This document shows positions 1 through 31,956 of a stretch of DNA of 64,000 nucleotides, one piece after another. This stretch comes from Yamagishiella unicocca (lineage: Eukaryota; Chlorophyta; Chlorophyceae; Chlamydomonadales; Volvocaceae). A model generated the notes under the pieces. The model had not been told where the DNA came from. It made no database searches and saw nothing but the letters and a program-made list of their open reading frames with translations. Within the stretch, counting starts at the first letter, position 1, and each line of letters opens with the position of its first letter. The translations under genes and the position numbers were made by a program. The stretch spans positions 38,501 to 102,500 of the forward strand of contig BDSL01000081.1 of NCBI GenBank assembly GCA_003116995.1, written 5' to 3'.

Positions 1-151
1 CCCGAACTTTGCAAGCGTCTTGAAGGCACGGTGTTAAGACTGTTTCGCACTGTAACGGTTCTGCAGAACATTTGATAGTGGTCCGCCCACCAACGAGCTG
101 CTGTTCTTCGGCCATTGCGCCACTCATTTCGCCCATTGCGATCTTCTCGCC

Positions 152-3100
152 ATGCAGCAGAATATCTGTGCTCGCCTTGGCTCGATGCGTAGGCCATGTG
201 GCCGGATTGGTCGCTCATCGCGGCGAACTGAAGGTCGCTTGTACTTAGCATCAGCCAAAAGTTCTGGGGCCACCACTGCCCCGCTGCAACGCCCTCTGGA
301 TGTCATTATTATTGGCGGCGGAATTGGTGGCCTAAGTGCCGCAGCAGCGCTGCTGGAGGCTGGTGCACGCGTACGCGTGTTCGAAACCCGGAAAAAGGCT
401 GATGCTCTCACAGGCCCTGGCGGCATTCAGCTGCAGGCGAGTAGAAGCTATATCGATGGCCAATATCGCAGTGAGCCCTTATCTAGGGCCGCAACTCCAA
501 CGCGATCAACCCACAAAGGAGGGCCATCTTGACAGCAGCGGGAGGCAAACGGCGGTCCCGGAACCAGGGGCAAGCGGGGACGAAGGAGGACTGCGTTAGT
601 ACCGCCGTGACTCCTTTTGTGCGATAACACATGCATGCAGGCGAACGCCGAGAAGGTGCTCCGCCTGCTGGCGTCGCCCTGGCCTGCACCGCGCCCGGGC
701 AGCGGCAGCAGTAGCAGTAGCAGCCTCAGCGATGCGATTTACGCCGTTGGTGGCCCCATTATGTCTGGTGGGTTTCGGAGCGATAAGGGTGACTACCTGT
801 ACTACGCTGACGTGGACTCGACAGGTACGGCCGCGGACGCTGTGTTATCGTAGCAAGGGTGGGCAGGTTGGACGACATTGGTCCTGTACGACAGCCGGGT
901 CGATGTTACCGGTCGGGGTCCGTTGCGGACGGCCCTGATGATTTGTCACCGCAATCCCCGTGACTAACAGGGCTGGAAAACGTGCAGTCCAACGGCCTCA
1001 GCATCTCCCGGCGCTCGCTGCAGAACATCCTGCATGCCGCACTACCGCCCGGCTGCGTCAGCTTCGGCAGGGGCTTCCGCTCTTTCACCGCTCCGCCTAG
1101 CGGGGAGCTGGGGAGGGTGCAGGTGGGCTGCACCGCACCGGACGGGGGTCGATGGGCCGACGTGTGGGAGTGCGGGTTTGGATGCGCTGCAGCTGGACTC
1201 GCTTGCGCTGTTTGTGAGGACGCGGCCAGAAGGCTGCGAGTTGGCTTTCGCGAGGAAAACGAAGGCGCCACACTATCCAGCTCTGCGTTTGTCGTCACAT
1301 GTGCCTGCCGCACCAGAAATGGACAAGACGCACAACGTAACGCAATGCCTCGCTTCGCTTAGTGCTGCTGCCCACCTGCCTCCTTGCTTCCTTGCCGTGC
1401 ATGTGCCGTACCGCGGTAGGCGCCCTCTAGCGCGTCATTACTTGCGCTGCCCATCGCATCTCCGGTGCCGTACCGATCACCACATGAAGACCGCTATACA
1501 CGACCCTGCACCGCAGCACCGCACGTGATCCCGCCGTACCAGGCCAGCACTGCCTGACCGCCGAGCACCACGGGGCGGCCGCCTCCGCAGGTGTCCTTCG
1601 AGGACGGCGGCGTGGAGGAGTGCGATGTGCTGGTGGGAGCTGACGGCCTCAGATCCAAGGTGTGGGGGAAGGGGACCGGCGGGGCCTCCCTGGAGGGCGG
1701 GGCCGTGGCGCCGTGGGGGCGCACGTGGTTTGGATTTGGATTTGGATTTGGGCAGCTTTGGCTGTAGTCGCTCAATGGGGCTCTCAGCTTCATGCAGGTT
1801 GGCGCGAGGGAGCCTCTTTTGGAATCAGCCCCGAGGACGTTGTCTCCCTGCGTTGGCGGCGGACAGAGGCTTGCTTGAGCCAAGCACTTTGCGATAGGTG
1901 GCTCAGAGCATCAGCGGCAGGATGCGGCCAGACGTCGTGGGGCTTGCCTTTCCGAGGCTTAGGCTCTCGGCTTGGGCTTCAGGGTGTTCAGGGAATAGGG
2001 TATTGAGGGGCTTCAGGGTATTCAGGGTCGCCAGTGCTGGCGGGGACACGCGATGGGTACCACCCGCGGGAGATGCTGGTCGTGGACCTGCCCTGGACGG
2101 TGGTCCAGCACGTATCGCAGCTATGCTAACCTGACATGACAACGGTGACTGGCAGGATGACAGAAAACCAGCAGATGTATGGCGCTCTCCCCCGCTGGCC
2201 GTACAGCCTACGGTCGTACAACTGTTCGATCTCCGCTGTTTCGCCCGCCATGCCGCGGCGCAGGTCCGCGCGCAGCTGGTGGGCGCCCCCGTTGAGTTGC
2301 TGTACAGCGGCACGGTGTGCTGGACAGGGCGGCTGCCGCTGGGCCGCATCCCTGGCGGCGCTGAAAAGTTCCTGCAGGTGTGCTAGGACTGACGACGGGT
2401 TGGGCGACAGAAGAGGTCTGTGATTCTATAGGCTTGCCCCTTGCTTGCTATGCCCTCGTAAAAGCGCAGCAGACAAACTGGCTGGAGGATTCTAGGTGGT
2501 GATTATTATTGCCGCATTGTTTTTGGCGCACATTGAACGCCGTCGCGAGGGCGGCTTGCGGTCCTCCACTTTTGCGTTCACCGTTGGCTGCCGCCGCCTT
2601 GGGCACCGACCGTTGCGGCTTCGCACCTGACCGTTACCGCTAACTGACGGCACCGGACCGTTACCGATAAGTGTCGCACCCAACCGTTACCGATAACTGT
2701 CGCAGGCCATCAACAACGACTCCTGGGGCGAGTTTTGGGGCAAGGGAGTCCGCATCGGCATGTACACCGTAGGGCCCGAGGTGCGCATGTGCAGGGCGAA
2801 AACTCTAACACCCTGAAACCCCCAAAACCCACCCACCCACTCACTCCACATGCAGACCTGTAGGGATCGTGGTACTGCAGTTGTCGGGCAGGAGGGGCAC
2901 TGAGGGCAAGGGCACTGAGGGCAGGGGCACTGATGTTCCTTGTCTGCCTATGTGGCTGTTCCTTGTCTGCCTATGTGGCTGTTCCTTGTCTGCCTATATA
3001 GCTGTTCCTTGTCTGCCTATCTCGCGGTTCCTTGCTTGCCTACCTAGCTGCTTCTTGCCTGCCAGGCTTAATCCTAGGTCGCCACAACTCAACGTGCATG

Positions 3101-4821
3101 CCCTGCCTCCTGCCGCCAACAAACCCACGTACACACACGTCCAGGCCACACCAGATGAAACGGCGCCCGGAGGTCTCCGACTGGACGGCGAGCCGCAACT
3201 GGCTTGGTACGGCTTGGGCGCAGTGTTTGGGGGGTCGGGAGTCGGGCGGGTGGGCTGCTGCCGGGCGGGAGGTTGCTGCTGGGCCTGAGCGGGGCTGTTG
3301 GGGCCCTTGCCGTCCTCGACTCAACCGTGCTGCAGTGGCCAAGAGAACCGCGAGACGGTACCTATCTCCGTGTCGTACCGTGTCGTACCTATCTCGAGGT
3401 GTCGGATGCCCTTCTTAACGCTTCAGGTACGCCTTCGCCAACCGGCCGGAGTCGTGGAGGGCCGAGCCGGGGTCCGACGAGGCAGCGCGGCTGCGGGAGC
3501 TCTTCCGCGGTTTCTCATCTCCGGTTCCGGAGCTGCTGGCAGCTCTAGAAGCGGTACGACAGACGGGTTTGGGGCCAAAACATTACCGTCTATGGTTCAG
3601 GAGGACGCTGTGGTGCGCTGATGGGCTTTAGGTTACGGCTGCTGGGCCTTATGAACTGAATGCCTTGGCGGGGGAAGCTTCCTCGCCTCCGCCCTTCAGT
3701 CTCATACGTCGTGCTGCCGGCACTCTGCTCGTCCATCCTATCCTGGATCCCGCCAGTCTGCAGTACAAATGGTCAAGGTCTACTATCAGGAGCCGCGTGC
3801 CGACCCATGGGGCGCGGGTCGCGTGACGCTGTTGGGAGACGCGGCGCACGCCATGATGCCCACGCTGGGGCAGGTGGGTTTCGAGGGTTAGTGGGGGCAA
3901 GCTGGGGCAGAAGCGGGCGCCGGATCAGAGTGGTTGGTCGGTTGGCGCGGGGGTTGGTCATTCGGTCGGGCACTGGTTTATTCGGCGGCAAACATGCAGC
4001 CGTGCAGAAGACCATCGGATGGCCATCGCCCCTATTTTAAGCCTGCGCGACACCCCTGCACGACTCACTCCTAGGTACTTGATTCCAACCTCGCTCCTCG
4101 CTCCTGGTAGGGTGGCTGCATGGCTGTCGAGGATGCTCTCGAGCTGGCCAACGAACTGGGTATGGCTGCTGGGCCGCCGGTTGTTGAGCCGGCGGCGGCG
4201 ACCTCAACTGACCCGGCAGCCGTGGGGCGCCTGGAGGCTGCGCTCAGGCGCTACGAGGCGTCCAGGGCCCCTCGCACGAGCCGCGTTACAGAGCAGTCGC
4301 GACAGGTGGGTGCTGTGGTCCAGGGAGGCGATTAGGGGAGCGGATCATGGCCCCCGCTTGATCGGCAGCACCGACCGCGTGATACCGCAGGTGGGGCAGC
4401 TGGCCATGGCTGAGACGGACGTGATGGTGTGGGTGCGCAACACCATCTACCGCCTCACCCCAAAGTGGGCAGGCGACAAACAGTTCGAGTTCTTGTTCAA
4501 GGTAAGTGGACGCACTTCCGTTTACGGCGCCGAAACCCAATCTTGACGTACATACGGGAGCGCCCTTCAGGCGGTATGCGGGTGGTGGCGCACTTTGGGT
4601 TGTGCGCCATGGCGACTCAGCCGTCGCGGCCCGTGACTTGGGTCCACTGTTAACGTGTGTGGTCCGTTCGTCATTCGTTCGATGAAAGGCCTATGCAACA
4701 TGGCGCATCCCGATCCCCGCAGGACTACATTCCGGAATGGAGTGCTGGTGTTCGTTTGGGGCGCGACTTCCCGGCTGCGGCGCCATCCGCCGCTGCCACC
4801 ACTGCCCCGCTGGAGGCCTAG
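152..4821 (+). CDS. FAD-dependent monooxygenase, zeaxanthin epoxidase-like
   Basis: Predicted flavoprotein monooxygenase that would use FAD and NAD(P)H to hydroxylate or epoxidise a ring substrate; the substrate cannot be read from the sequence. Exons I can join: 152-436, 641-824, 971-1123, 1591-1659, 2264-2377, 2706-2780, about 3150-3175 (weak), 3427-3553, about 3765-3870, 4111-4305, 4391-4501, 4723-4821. Motifs in order: dinucleotide-binding IIIGGGIGGLSAA followed by VRVFE; SISRRSLQNIL; DVLVGADGLRSK (DG motif); LLGDAAHAMMPTLGQ joined to GGCMAVEDALELA (GD motif). The last matches zeaxanthin epoxidase better than bacterial urate hydroxylase, but the product is only about 480-500 residues and no FHA domain is visible. 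The first 50 residues are basic and Ser/Ala-rich, compatible with a plastid transit peptide. The segment around 2780-3425 is poorly resolved. Intron 1 (437-640) starts with GC, not GT. Family is secure, exact substrate open. Confidence 0.85.
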
Positions 4822-5284
4822 CTTGGCTCGGCGGAGGAGAAGGGGCGTGTATAAGGATCCCGCTGACGATGCGGAGCCGTCCGACTGGACCTTGCACGAT
4901 GCGTCCATTTTGGCATTTCATTTGTCGCAATATCAGCAGGCGATAGCTGTAGCAGCAGTAGCAGCTGTCCGTCTGGGCCATCGGGAGCAGGCTAGATTGA
5001 GATGTGGGCGTCTGCACCACTGCATGAAATATGCGGTTGTCGGCCTTCAAGGATTGTGGTGCTTGATGAGATGGGGGTGTTGCGCAGGGAGGCAGACCGT
5101 TGATGTTGGGTTGATGACGAGGCGAAGGGCGGGTATGGAAGGGCGTGGTCAAGGGTTTTAGTCGAGGGAATTGAGGCTGTTGCGTGAGGTCGAGAACCTG
5201 AGAGCATAGGAGCATACAGATCCCGGGGGTGTATGTACACATCCGCTCTGCAGCGAGTACTGTGCGCCAGGTGTGGCGGTTGTT

Positions 5285-5289
5285 GTAAC
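5285..5289 (+). terminator. Candidate polyadenylation signal TGTAA (monooxygenase gene)
   Basis: TGTAA is the usual poly(A) signal of volvocine algae. This copy lies about 460 bases after the monooxygenase stop codon. Five-base motifs occur by chance, so this is only a candidate. Confidence 0.35.
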
Positions 5290-5643
5290 GGAGCATTGTG
5301 TGCTGATGATCTACAGGCAACCAGACGCGCCATGCACCACCCGATAGTCGTTCCTGGCAGGATCATGGTGCTTGAGGCTGTGCATCCACCTGACCGGAAG
5401 GAGACTCACATCCAGGCACACCTCAGGCGCCATCTCATCATTCATCGCCGTCTTCCACAATTCGCCGTACGGTGTAGGCCGCTCAGGCGGTTTACTAAAC
5501 TGTATACGACTCGCCACAATAAGAGCGTTGATGCGCCATCGAATTACGTACGAGGATTAAGGCTGGTCGCCGTACGCCTGGCATTACTGTGCAAACATTT
5601 AATGCGCGAGGCTGCTGTCCGGCGCGAAGGGTGGTTCTAACTG

Positions 5644-5648
5644 TTACA
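5644..5648 (-). terminator. Candidate polyadenylation signal TGTAA (SKI3)
   Basis: Reads TGTAA on the minus strand, about 190 bases beyond the SKI3 stop codon, a typical 3' UTR length for these algae. Candidate only. Confidence 0.45.
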
Positions 5649-5836
5649 GTGGGCCCCAGACTGTAAGGTAGAGCCATCGGGTGTGGGGCGCGCAAGGGCC
5701 GCCCTGCGTGCCTCGCCTTTTTTCCGCATCTTACTCTGATAACAAGCAAGGTAGGTATGGGTTGTACGGGCAGGTCGTGCACCCTGCACTTAAAACTACT
5801 GTGTTTAGGAAACTACTGATATCTATTGCAGCCTGA

Positions 5837-25667
<19,831 letters not shown>

Positions 25668-26432
25668 TTGGATCGGTCTCTTGCTCGGGCCTGGGGACAT
25701 CCATTTGAGGAAGCATCCAAGAATTGAGCAAAAATGTCCCGAAGTCGAAGGTAATGTTTAGCGACACTCACGCTGAGGGTGCAGGGCAGCCAAGCCGAGG
25801 CCGACACTGCCGGTGGAACACGCAGACCGCCCGCCGAATTAAGCGATACTTGAAGGTAGCATGTATCTTAGATTTGCAAGTATCAGTTTGTGAAACGTTT
25901 TGATAGTCCGCGTGGCATTATTGAAGTAAGCATTTTCCTCTTGCGTGGCATAGCATACAAATTGTTAATTGTATGCATCAACACGCTCTTTCTTGTGACA
26001 ACTACTTCATTTGCCGTAGAACTTGCTGTATTTGCTGCCAATGTGTGCTATATACCGGTACTCGACATTCGACGCTGCATTGCCCCATCCCACTGTCGCC
26101 TGCCGATCGGAAACCTTAATTGGCCAACATTAAATAACAATAATAACCGGACATTTATATTGTCTGAATAGACGTCGCCGACTAACGTGACCGGTAGCCC
26201 AAAAAGTGGTCAATTTGTGCTACCGATACAATATCCCATTGCTAAATCTCCCCTTGCAAGGGACGGAGACAGCTGGTGTTTTAAGGTTGCCCCAAATGCT
26301 CAGCGATGATGGTCTCCATTGATTCAGTGCAGCGCAGGGTGGTTGCTAATAAACTGGCACCCACCTGGTGGCTGTGCCTGCGCGGCGCTCAACAGCTTTC
26401 ATATCTGCCTGTAAGTTTTCGATATCCTTTAT
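25668..26432. promoter_or_regulatory. Divergent promoter region, SKI3 / 26433 gene
   Basis: The 765 bases between two divergent start codons. The part at about 25860-26200 is much more AT-rich than the flanking genes (for example ATTAAATAACAATAATAACC near 26130). I cannot assign a TATA box or transcription start with confidence. Confidence 0.5.
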
Positions 26433-29400
26433 ATGGGCTCAATACAACCCAGATGGCCAACGGTGGCGCTTTGCCCGGAGGCCGATGCGGGGCTTTTCCA
26501 GGACTTGGACTCAGCAGAGGCCGTCAGAGAGCAGCAGGCTCAGCGTACAGCTGACGAAACGGATGATCTACTTACAGTGTATGGCATCCGGGTGCCGCGC
26601 TTCGTGCACGCCGTTACAATGGCGTCCAGCCGAGGCCCGCAGCAGACGCACCCTGCTGCGATGCACCCACACAGCGCAAATGCGAAGAGCCACGGCATCA
26701 TCCGTCACATCGGCGGTGGCAGCGGCGATCCAGCTGGCGCCGGTGCCGCGGGGACCGGCAGCGGAGGTGGAGCGAACGGCACCACCGCCACCGCAGGTGA
26801 ATGCCCGCCGCAGCCTGAATGCGACGACCCCCGCCTCCATGCGATTACTCTTTCCGCTGAAGACGACGGCGGCTGCAACGACAACGCCGGTGCCGGCGCC
26901 GCCGATGCAGCTGACGCCGGCGCGGGTCTGTCTGGGGATGAATCGCCCTCCAGTTCGTCCGGCCCTCCCCAGCAGCTCCAGCTTCCGAAACCAGTCGAGT
27001 TGACTCCAGGCACCCTGCTACAGCCGGGTCTCGATGCGGTGCTGTTGCAAGTCGCGCAGCTACCGCCTTGCGCCCGCCGGATGACTTCCGGCGGCCCGGT
27101 GCCGCTGCTTTTGGAGATCAACGGCGTGCTTCGCCCGCGGATCGCCATCGGAAAGGCCGACGGCGCTGGCCGCCGGTACGACAGGATGATGACGTACCTC
27201 ATGACCACGCTCTGCGCCACCGCCGGCGGCGGCGGCGGCGGGCGGGGCTTAGGGCGAGGCGGCAGGGGCCGGGGTCGTGGCCGCGGCCGCGGCCGAGGAC
27301 TGTACGGCCTTACCAGAGGACGTTACGTGTTCGTACAAACGATGGGCGATGTCGAGGCGGCGGCAGGGGCAGGGGCCGCTGCTGCGGACCCAGCGGCGGC
27401 TGAGGCGGGTGGCGGGCCAGCGGGTGGGTCCGCTGCTGATGCCGCGTACGTGCCGGGGGTTCCCCTGGAGGCGGTGTGTTTCATGGCTGCCGGAGACAGC
27501 GGGTCGCGGGGTGGGGCCGCGGCCCCGCTGGTACGGCAGCAGCAGCAGCAGCGGCATCCTTCGGATCGCGACCCGCCAGCAGAAGGCGACCGGTGGGCAG
27601 GCTTGTATCCAGCCGGGATGGTGGCCCGTCGTGAAGGAGCAGAGCCACCGCCGCCGCCACAGCCGCAGCAGCAGCAGCAGCCGGCGGTAGCTGCTGTCGT
27701 GGCAGGAAGCGCCACTAGGGACATCACCACCACCGCTACAGCTACCGCTGCAGCCACCAGGGACACCACTACTACCGCTGCAGCCACTAGGGACACCACT
27801 ACTACCGCTGCAGCCACTAGGGACACCACTACTACCGCTGCAGCCACCAGGGACACCACTACTACCGCTGCAGGCTCCGCCGCCGTCACCAGCGCCGCCG
27901 TCGGTGTTGCCGGCTACGACGCACGCACTGTCGCCAGTCCCTCGGGCGCTTCCTGCGTGGGACCTGCGGCCCCCACGACTGAACCACCAGGCGTGCCAGG
28001 AGCGGCTGCTCTTGCTGCTTCTGCTGCTCTTGCTCCTACTGCTGGTACTGCTGCGGGTACTGCTGCTGGTACTGGTACTGGCACTGGTACTGGTACTGCT
28101 GCGGGTACTGGTACTGCTGCGGGTACTGGTACTGCTGCGGGTACTGATATCTTTCCTCGTGATGATGTCATCACAGCAGCAGACACCCAGCCGCCGCCAG
28201 GGACATCACCGGCGACACCGTGTGCCACGTCAGCAGGACCAGCGACGAAACTGACTGCAGCGCTGTCGTCCGTGCCCAGCAGCATCATAGACGCGGACGC
28301 TCCGGAACCACACGCGGCAGCGGCTCCGGACCCACAGGCGGCAACGGCTCCGGACCCACAGGCGTCAGCAGTAGCGCCGGCGCCTCCCGCCACCTCGTGC
28401 CTGGGGATCTCCGACGCTGACGCGTCGTTGCCCGCGGCTCCGGAACCACAGGCGGCAGCGCCAGCGCCGCGGGAGGCGGCGGCCCCCGCCGAGGCCGCCC
28501 AGGGCTCGGTGGTGGAGGCGGCTGCAGGGGCCGTGGACGGCGGCTGGGCTGCAGGGCCCCAGGTTCGGAGCTCTCTGGTGACTGTGAGGGGCCTTACGCC
28601 AGTCAGCAGCCGCTTCGCCGGCTTCGTGGTGAGGCAGTGACGGGCCGCGTGGGGTTCCAGGGTTTTAGGGTACCACGAAGGCGTGGTGATTGGGTTGGGG
28701 CCTGGAGGCTTAGGAGTGAGGTCGTCCGGGGGGGGGTGCGGCGGGGGCCGGCGTTGTACTCCCTTCACCAGCTTCCACCTTGAACTATTCACCAGCTTCC
28801 ATCTCGAACTATTCACCAGCTTCCATCTCGAACTATTCACCAGCTTCCACCTCGAACTAGGCGGCGGGCCTGACGCAACGGGTATGAGCCCCGGCACCAC
28901 CCGGCCCGGCTGCAGCCGGATGTCAGATGCCGGATGTTAAATGCCGGATGTCAAATGCCGGATGTCAAATGCCGGATGTCAAATGCCGAATGCCCGAATG
29001 TCGAATGCCCGGATATCGAATGCCGGATGCCGACCTCCCTCGCACAGGCTCTGGGTTGGACCGTGAGCAACATGGACGCGCTGGTACTGCGTCTCGCCAC
29101 CACCCGGGCCTGGGCGGCGGACCAGCGGCGGCAGCGCAACCGGGCGGAGGGCGACAGCGACTTGCGACAGGGGCGCAGCGACGAGGGGGAGTCGGATAGC
29201 GGCCTGCAGGATGAGCTGGAGCTGGAGCTGGGGATGGGGTGCCTGGGCCAGCAGGGGTGCGGGGGAGAAGTGGAGGCTGCGAGTCGCTTGAGGCTGCACC
29301 GGGGCCGGGGCACGAGGCATCGTGCGCCCGGTGGGCGGGCAGGAGCGGCTGCTGGCTTGGAGCCGCTGGCAGGGGTCGCGGGGGGCGGCCGGGAGCCGAA

Positions 29401-31956
29401 GGTGGGCCCTGACGGCGTTGCTGACGGCTTGGCGTGGAGGCTGCGGCGGCGGTTGGCGGTTGGCGCGACAGTGGAGGCGGCAAAGGTAAGTAAGCGAGCG
29501 GATTCGTTTGGGATTTCGGGAGCAGCAGGGACGGTGCAGGTGAGGTGTGCTGGGGCTAACTTCCCAAGCGAGCGATGTATGCTAGCCTGGCAAGGCTCTC
29601 TTAAGTCCCTAGTCCGGGTGCTGCGCTACATAACTAGTCCGGGTGCTGCGCTACATAACTAGTCCGGGTGCTGCGCTACATAACTAGTCCGGGTGCTGCG
29701 CTACATAACTAGTCCGGGTGCTGCGCTACATAACTAGTCCGGGTGCTGCGCTACATAACTAGTCCGGGTGCTGCGCTACATAACTAGTCCGGGTGCGGTG
29801 CTACATAACTAGTCCGGGTGCTGCGCTACATAACTAGTCCGGGTGCGGTGCTACGAGACGCGACTGGCGCCCCTTGTGGGACGTGTGCCGTTGCTGTTGC
29901 GGTGCGAATGCAGGGCGCAAGGAGGGCCGACCGTGGCGACCACCACCACCACCACCCGCACAGCCACCACCACCACCACGAGCACCACATGCTGCCTCAG
30001 CCACTCCGCCGTTGGCCCGACGTCGAGGCCGATGGCGGCGGCGACGAGGCGGCAGCGGAGGACCCGACGAGGGGCGGCGGCGGGACCCCGCGGGAGGAAT
30101 GTCGCGGCCGCCGGGACGGCGGCCGTGAAGAGGAGGGCGCCGTCTGGGCCCCCGCCGCGAGGTGGGGTACGCGACGGAGCGGGTTGGAGAGGAGCATGGC
30201 GGGAGGGGGGAGCCGCCGCTACGGGCCTGCTCTGAAGACGCCGAGTAACGCCTTCGGACCCCGCGACGATGCCGTACAGCCAGCGGGGCCGCCGCGGTCG
30301 CGGCTCCGGCGGCGGGCAGCGGCGGTGATTGCGGCGGCGGCGCAGCAGCCAGGGGCAGCGGCGGCGGTGGTGGTGGGAGCGGCACCGGCCGCGGCGAGGA
30401 AGGGAACGGTGGCACCGCAGCGGAGTGGCACGGAGGCGGCGGAGGCAGAGGCGGCGGAGGCGGAAACAGCAGTTGGTGCTGTGCATGAGGGTGGCGGGGC
30501 GGCAGCGGTGCTGGTGGAGGCGCCGGCTGAGGTGGCGGAGGCGGCGACGCATCCGGGGGAGGCTGAGACGGCGGCAGCGGCACAGCCGTCGACCAGGGCA
30601 CTGTCGGAAGGGCCGCAGCTGAGTGATGACGTGTCCACAAGGCCCGTGTTGTCGTACGCTCCCTGGATCGGGGTGAGAAGGCCAGCGGTCGCGAGGAAGA
30701 CGGCGAGGTGCGATCACGGCGTTCCGCCGCGGCCGTCAGCGGCATCTGGGGCCGCGGATGTGCTTCTGCCGTTGATGTTGACGCCGCCGCTGTCGTACGC
30801 ATCCCCTGGCGACCGATCGCGCCCGGCGCCTGCCTGTCAGCGGAAGCCGCCGCCGCTGGCGTCGCCGCCTTCTTCCCCCCGGGCCATTGGTGGAGAAGCA
30901 CTGACGGCTGCCACAATACCGCAAAGCCGTACAACACCCCAAACCACAACATCCCGGAGCCGTCAGCTGCTGTTCGCAGCGACGGCAGCACCGGAAGGCA
31001 GCGTGAGCGCACCGGCGTCTCCTCCCTCCCCTTCTCCCCCTCCCTCCGCCCCTCCTACGACTCCTCCTGCGACTCCTCCTCCAACGTTGGCGACGACGAC
31101 GACGACGACGACGGCGCCCACACTACAACAGCGAGGCTTGCCGCCCTTCCATGAGCCGAGGCCGGCGCCGACGCCGCCACGGCCGGCGCCGCAGCGGCCT
31201 CTACAAAACAGCCCACAGGTGCAGAGGCCTCTACAAAACAGCCCACAGGTGCAGTGGGTACATGGGCATAAGCAGGCACAGGAGCACAAGCAAGGGCAGG
31301 GTCACAGCCAGGGTACGGGCGGCTCGTCACTGGGGGGCCAACTGCTGGAGGCACCGGGTGATCGACTTGATCGGCTGCTGCATCAGAACATCCAGCTGGC
31401 TCTGGAGCTGAGTCGGATTGATCCGTTGTCAGAGGCTGGAGCAGCAGTAATGGAGCCGGCTGGCCTGGGCGCAGAGCGCTCGTCCCACGCGGTTATGCTC
31501 GCGCCAACGCGCCACCCAGCAGTTGGGGTAACGACCGCGGTTTCGGAGGCCGACGCAATTCAGCAAACCCACGACTTCGTAATGCTCTTTCCGGGCTGTG
31601 CCTCGGCACCTGGCGGTGGCGGTGCGCCGCAGCCGCAGCACACGATCCTCACAACGGCGGTCCGATCACCACTTGAGGGACCTGTTGCTGCTGCCGTCGC
31701 GGCGGCTGCGGCTCCGGCTGCTGCTAGTGCGCCACCTACACCTGCTCCTGTGGTGGCTGTAGCCACCACGGGTACTGTAGTTGCAGAGGCGGCGGGGAGG
31801 GGACGGGCAGCAGCCGCCTGGGTAGCGCAGGAGGCGGCCCGGGGGGCTGTGATGGAGGCGATGGGTCCATGGGCCGGGTCTTGTTCGGAACCGCCGGCGA
31901 AGCGCCAGCGGCCGAATCCGGGGGTGGCGACGGCGTATAATTTGACAACAAAGTGA
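26433..31956 (+). CDS. Large low-complexity protein, probably nuclear, unknown function
   Basis: I do not recognise a family. Proposed exons: 26433-28630 (ends GFV|GTGAGG), about 29052-29487 (CACAG| acceptor, AAG|GTAAGT donor), and about 29914-31956; the last acceptor is uncertain. The product would be about 1,550 residues. Visible: an ordered patch near residues 190-255 (PVPLLLEINGVLRPRIAIG, YDRMMTYLMTTLCA), then a Gly/Arg run (GRGGRGRGRGRGRGRG), five copies of an AATRDTTTT-type peptide, Gly-Thr repeats, Ala-Pro-Asp-Pro-Gln repeats, a His-rich tract (HHHHHPHSHHHHHEHH), a doubled PLQNSPQVQR peptide, a short helical stretch (DRLLHQNIQLALELSRID) and, at the end, PPAKRQRPN, which resembles a nuclear localisation signal. 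RG and NLS features suggest a nuclear RNA- or chromatin-associated protein, as inference only. The start ATG is the first in the long frame; an upstream exon is possible. Confidence 0.6.
27721..27870 (+). repeat. 27-base coding tandem repeat
   Basis: About five copies of a unit encoding ATRDTTTTA inside exon 1 of the 26433 gene. The period is a multiple of three, so copy-number change keeps the frame. Confidence 0.85.
28764..28862. repeat. 24-base tandem repeat, four copies
   Basis: Unit contains CACCAGCTTCCATCTCGAAC; in the first intron of the 26433 gene. Confidence 0.85.
28917..29032. repeat. ATGCCGGATGTCAA-type tandem repeat
   Basis: Seven or so copies of a unit of about 16 bases (GCCGGATGTCAAAT and variants), directly before the acceptor near 29051. 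Confidence 0.8.
29609..29855. repeat. 25-base minisatellite, ten copies
   Basis: Unit contains CTACATAACTAGTCCGGGTG; copies 8 and 10 carry GCGGTG in place of GCTGCG. Lies in the second intron of the 26433 gene. Confidence 0.95.

Larger units (their letters stand above)
4822..5836. other. Convergent 3' intergenic region
   Basis: Lies between the stop of the monooxygenase (plus) and the stop of SKI3 (minus), so it should hold the two 3' UTRs. Short ORFs on both strands show no recognisable domain. Apart from the two TGTAA candidates listed separately I see nothing else. Confidence 0.6.

Noticed and set aside
2041..2125. Possible extra monooxygenase exon reading YHPREMLVVDLPWTVVQH
   Set aside because: Ends at CGCAG followed by CT with no GT or GC donor, and the flanking exons (1591-1659 and 2264-2377) already join in phase with family continuity.
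28764..29855. CRISPR array
   Set aside because: Repeats are head-to-tail without unique spacers and lie in introns of a eukaryotic gene.
27323..31012. Long antisense frames (up to 392 codons) opposite the 26433 gene
   Set aside because: Shadow frames of GC-rich low-complexity coding sequence; no splice structure or domain.
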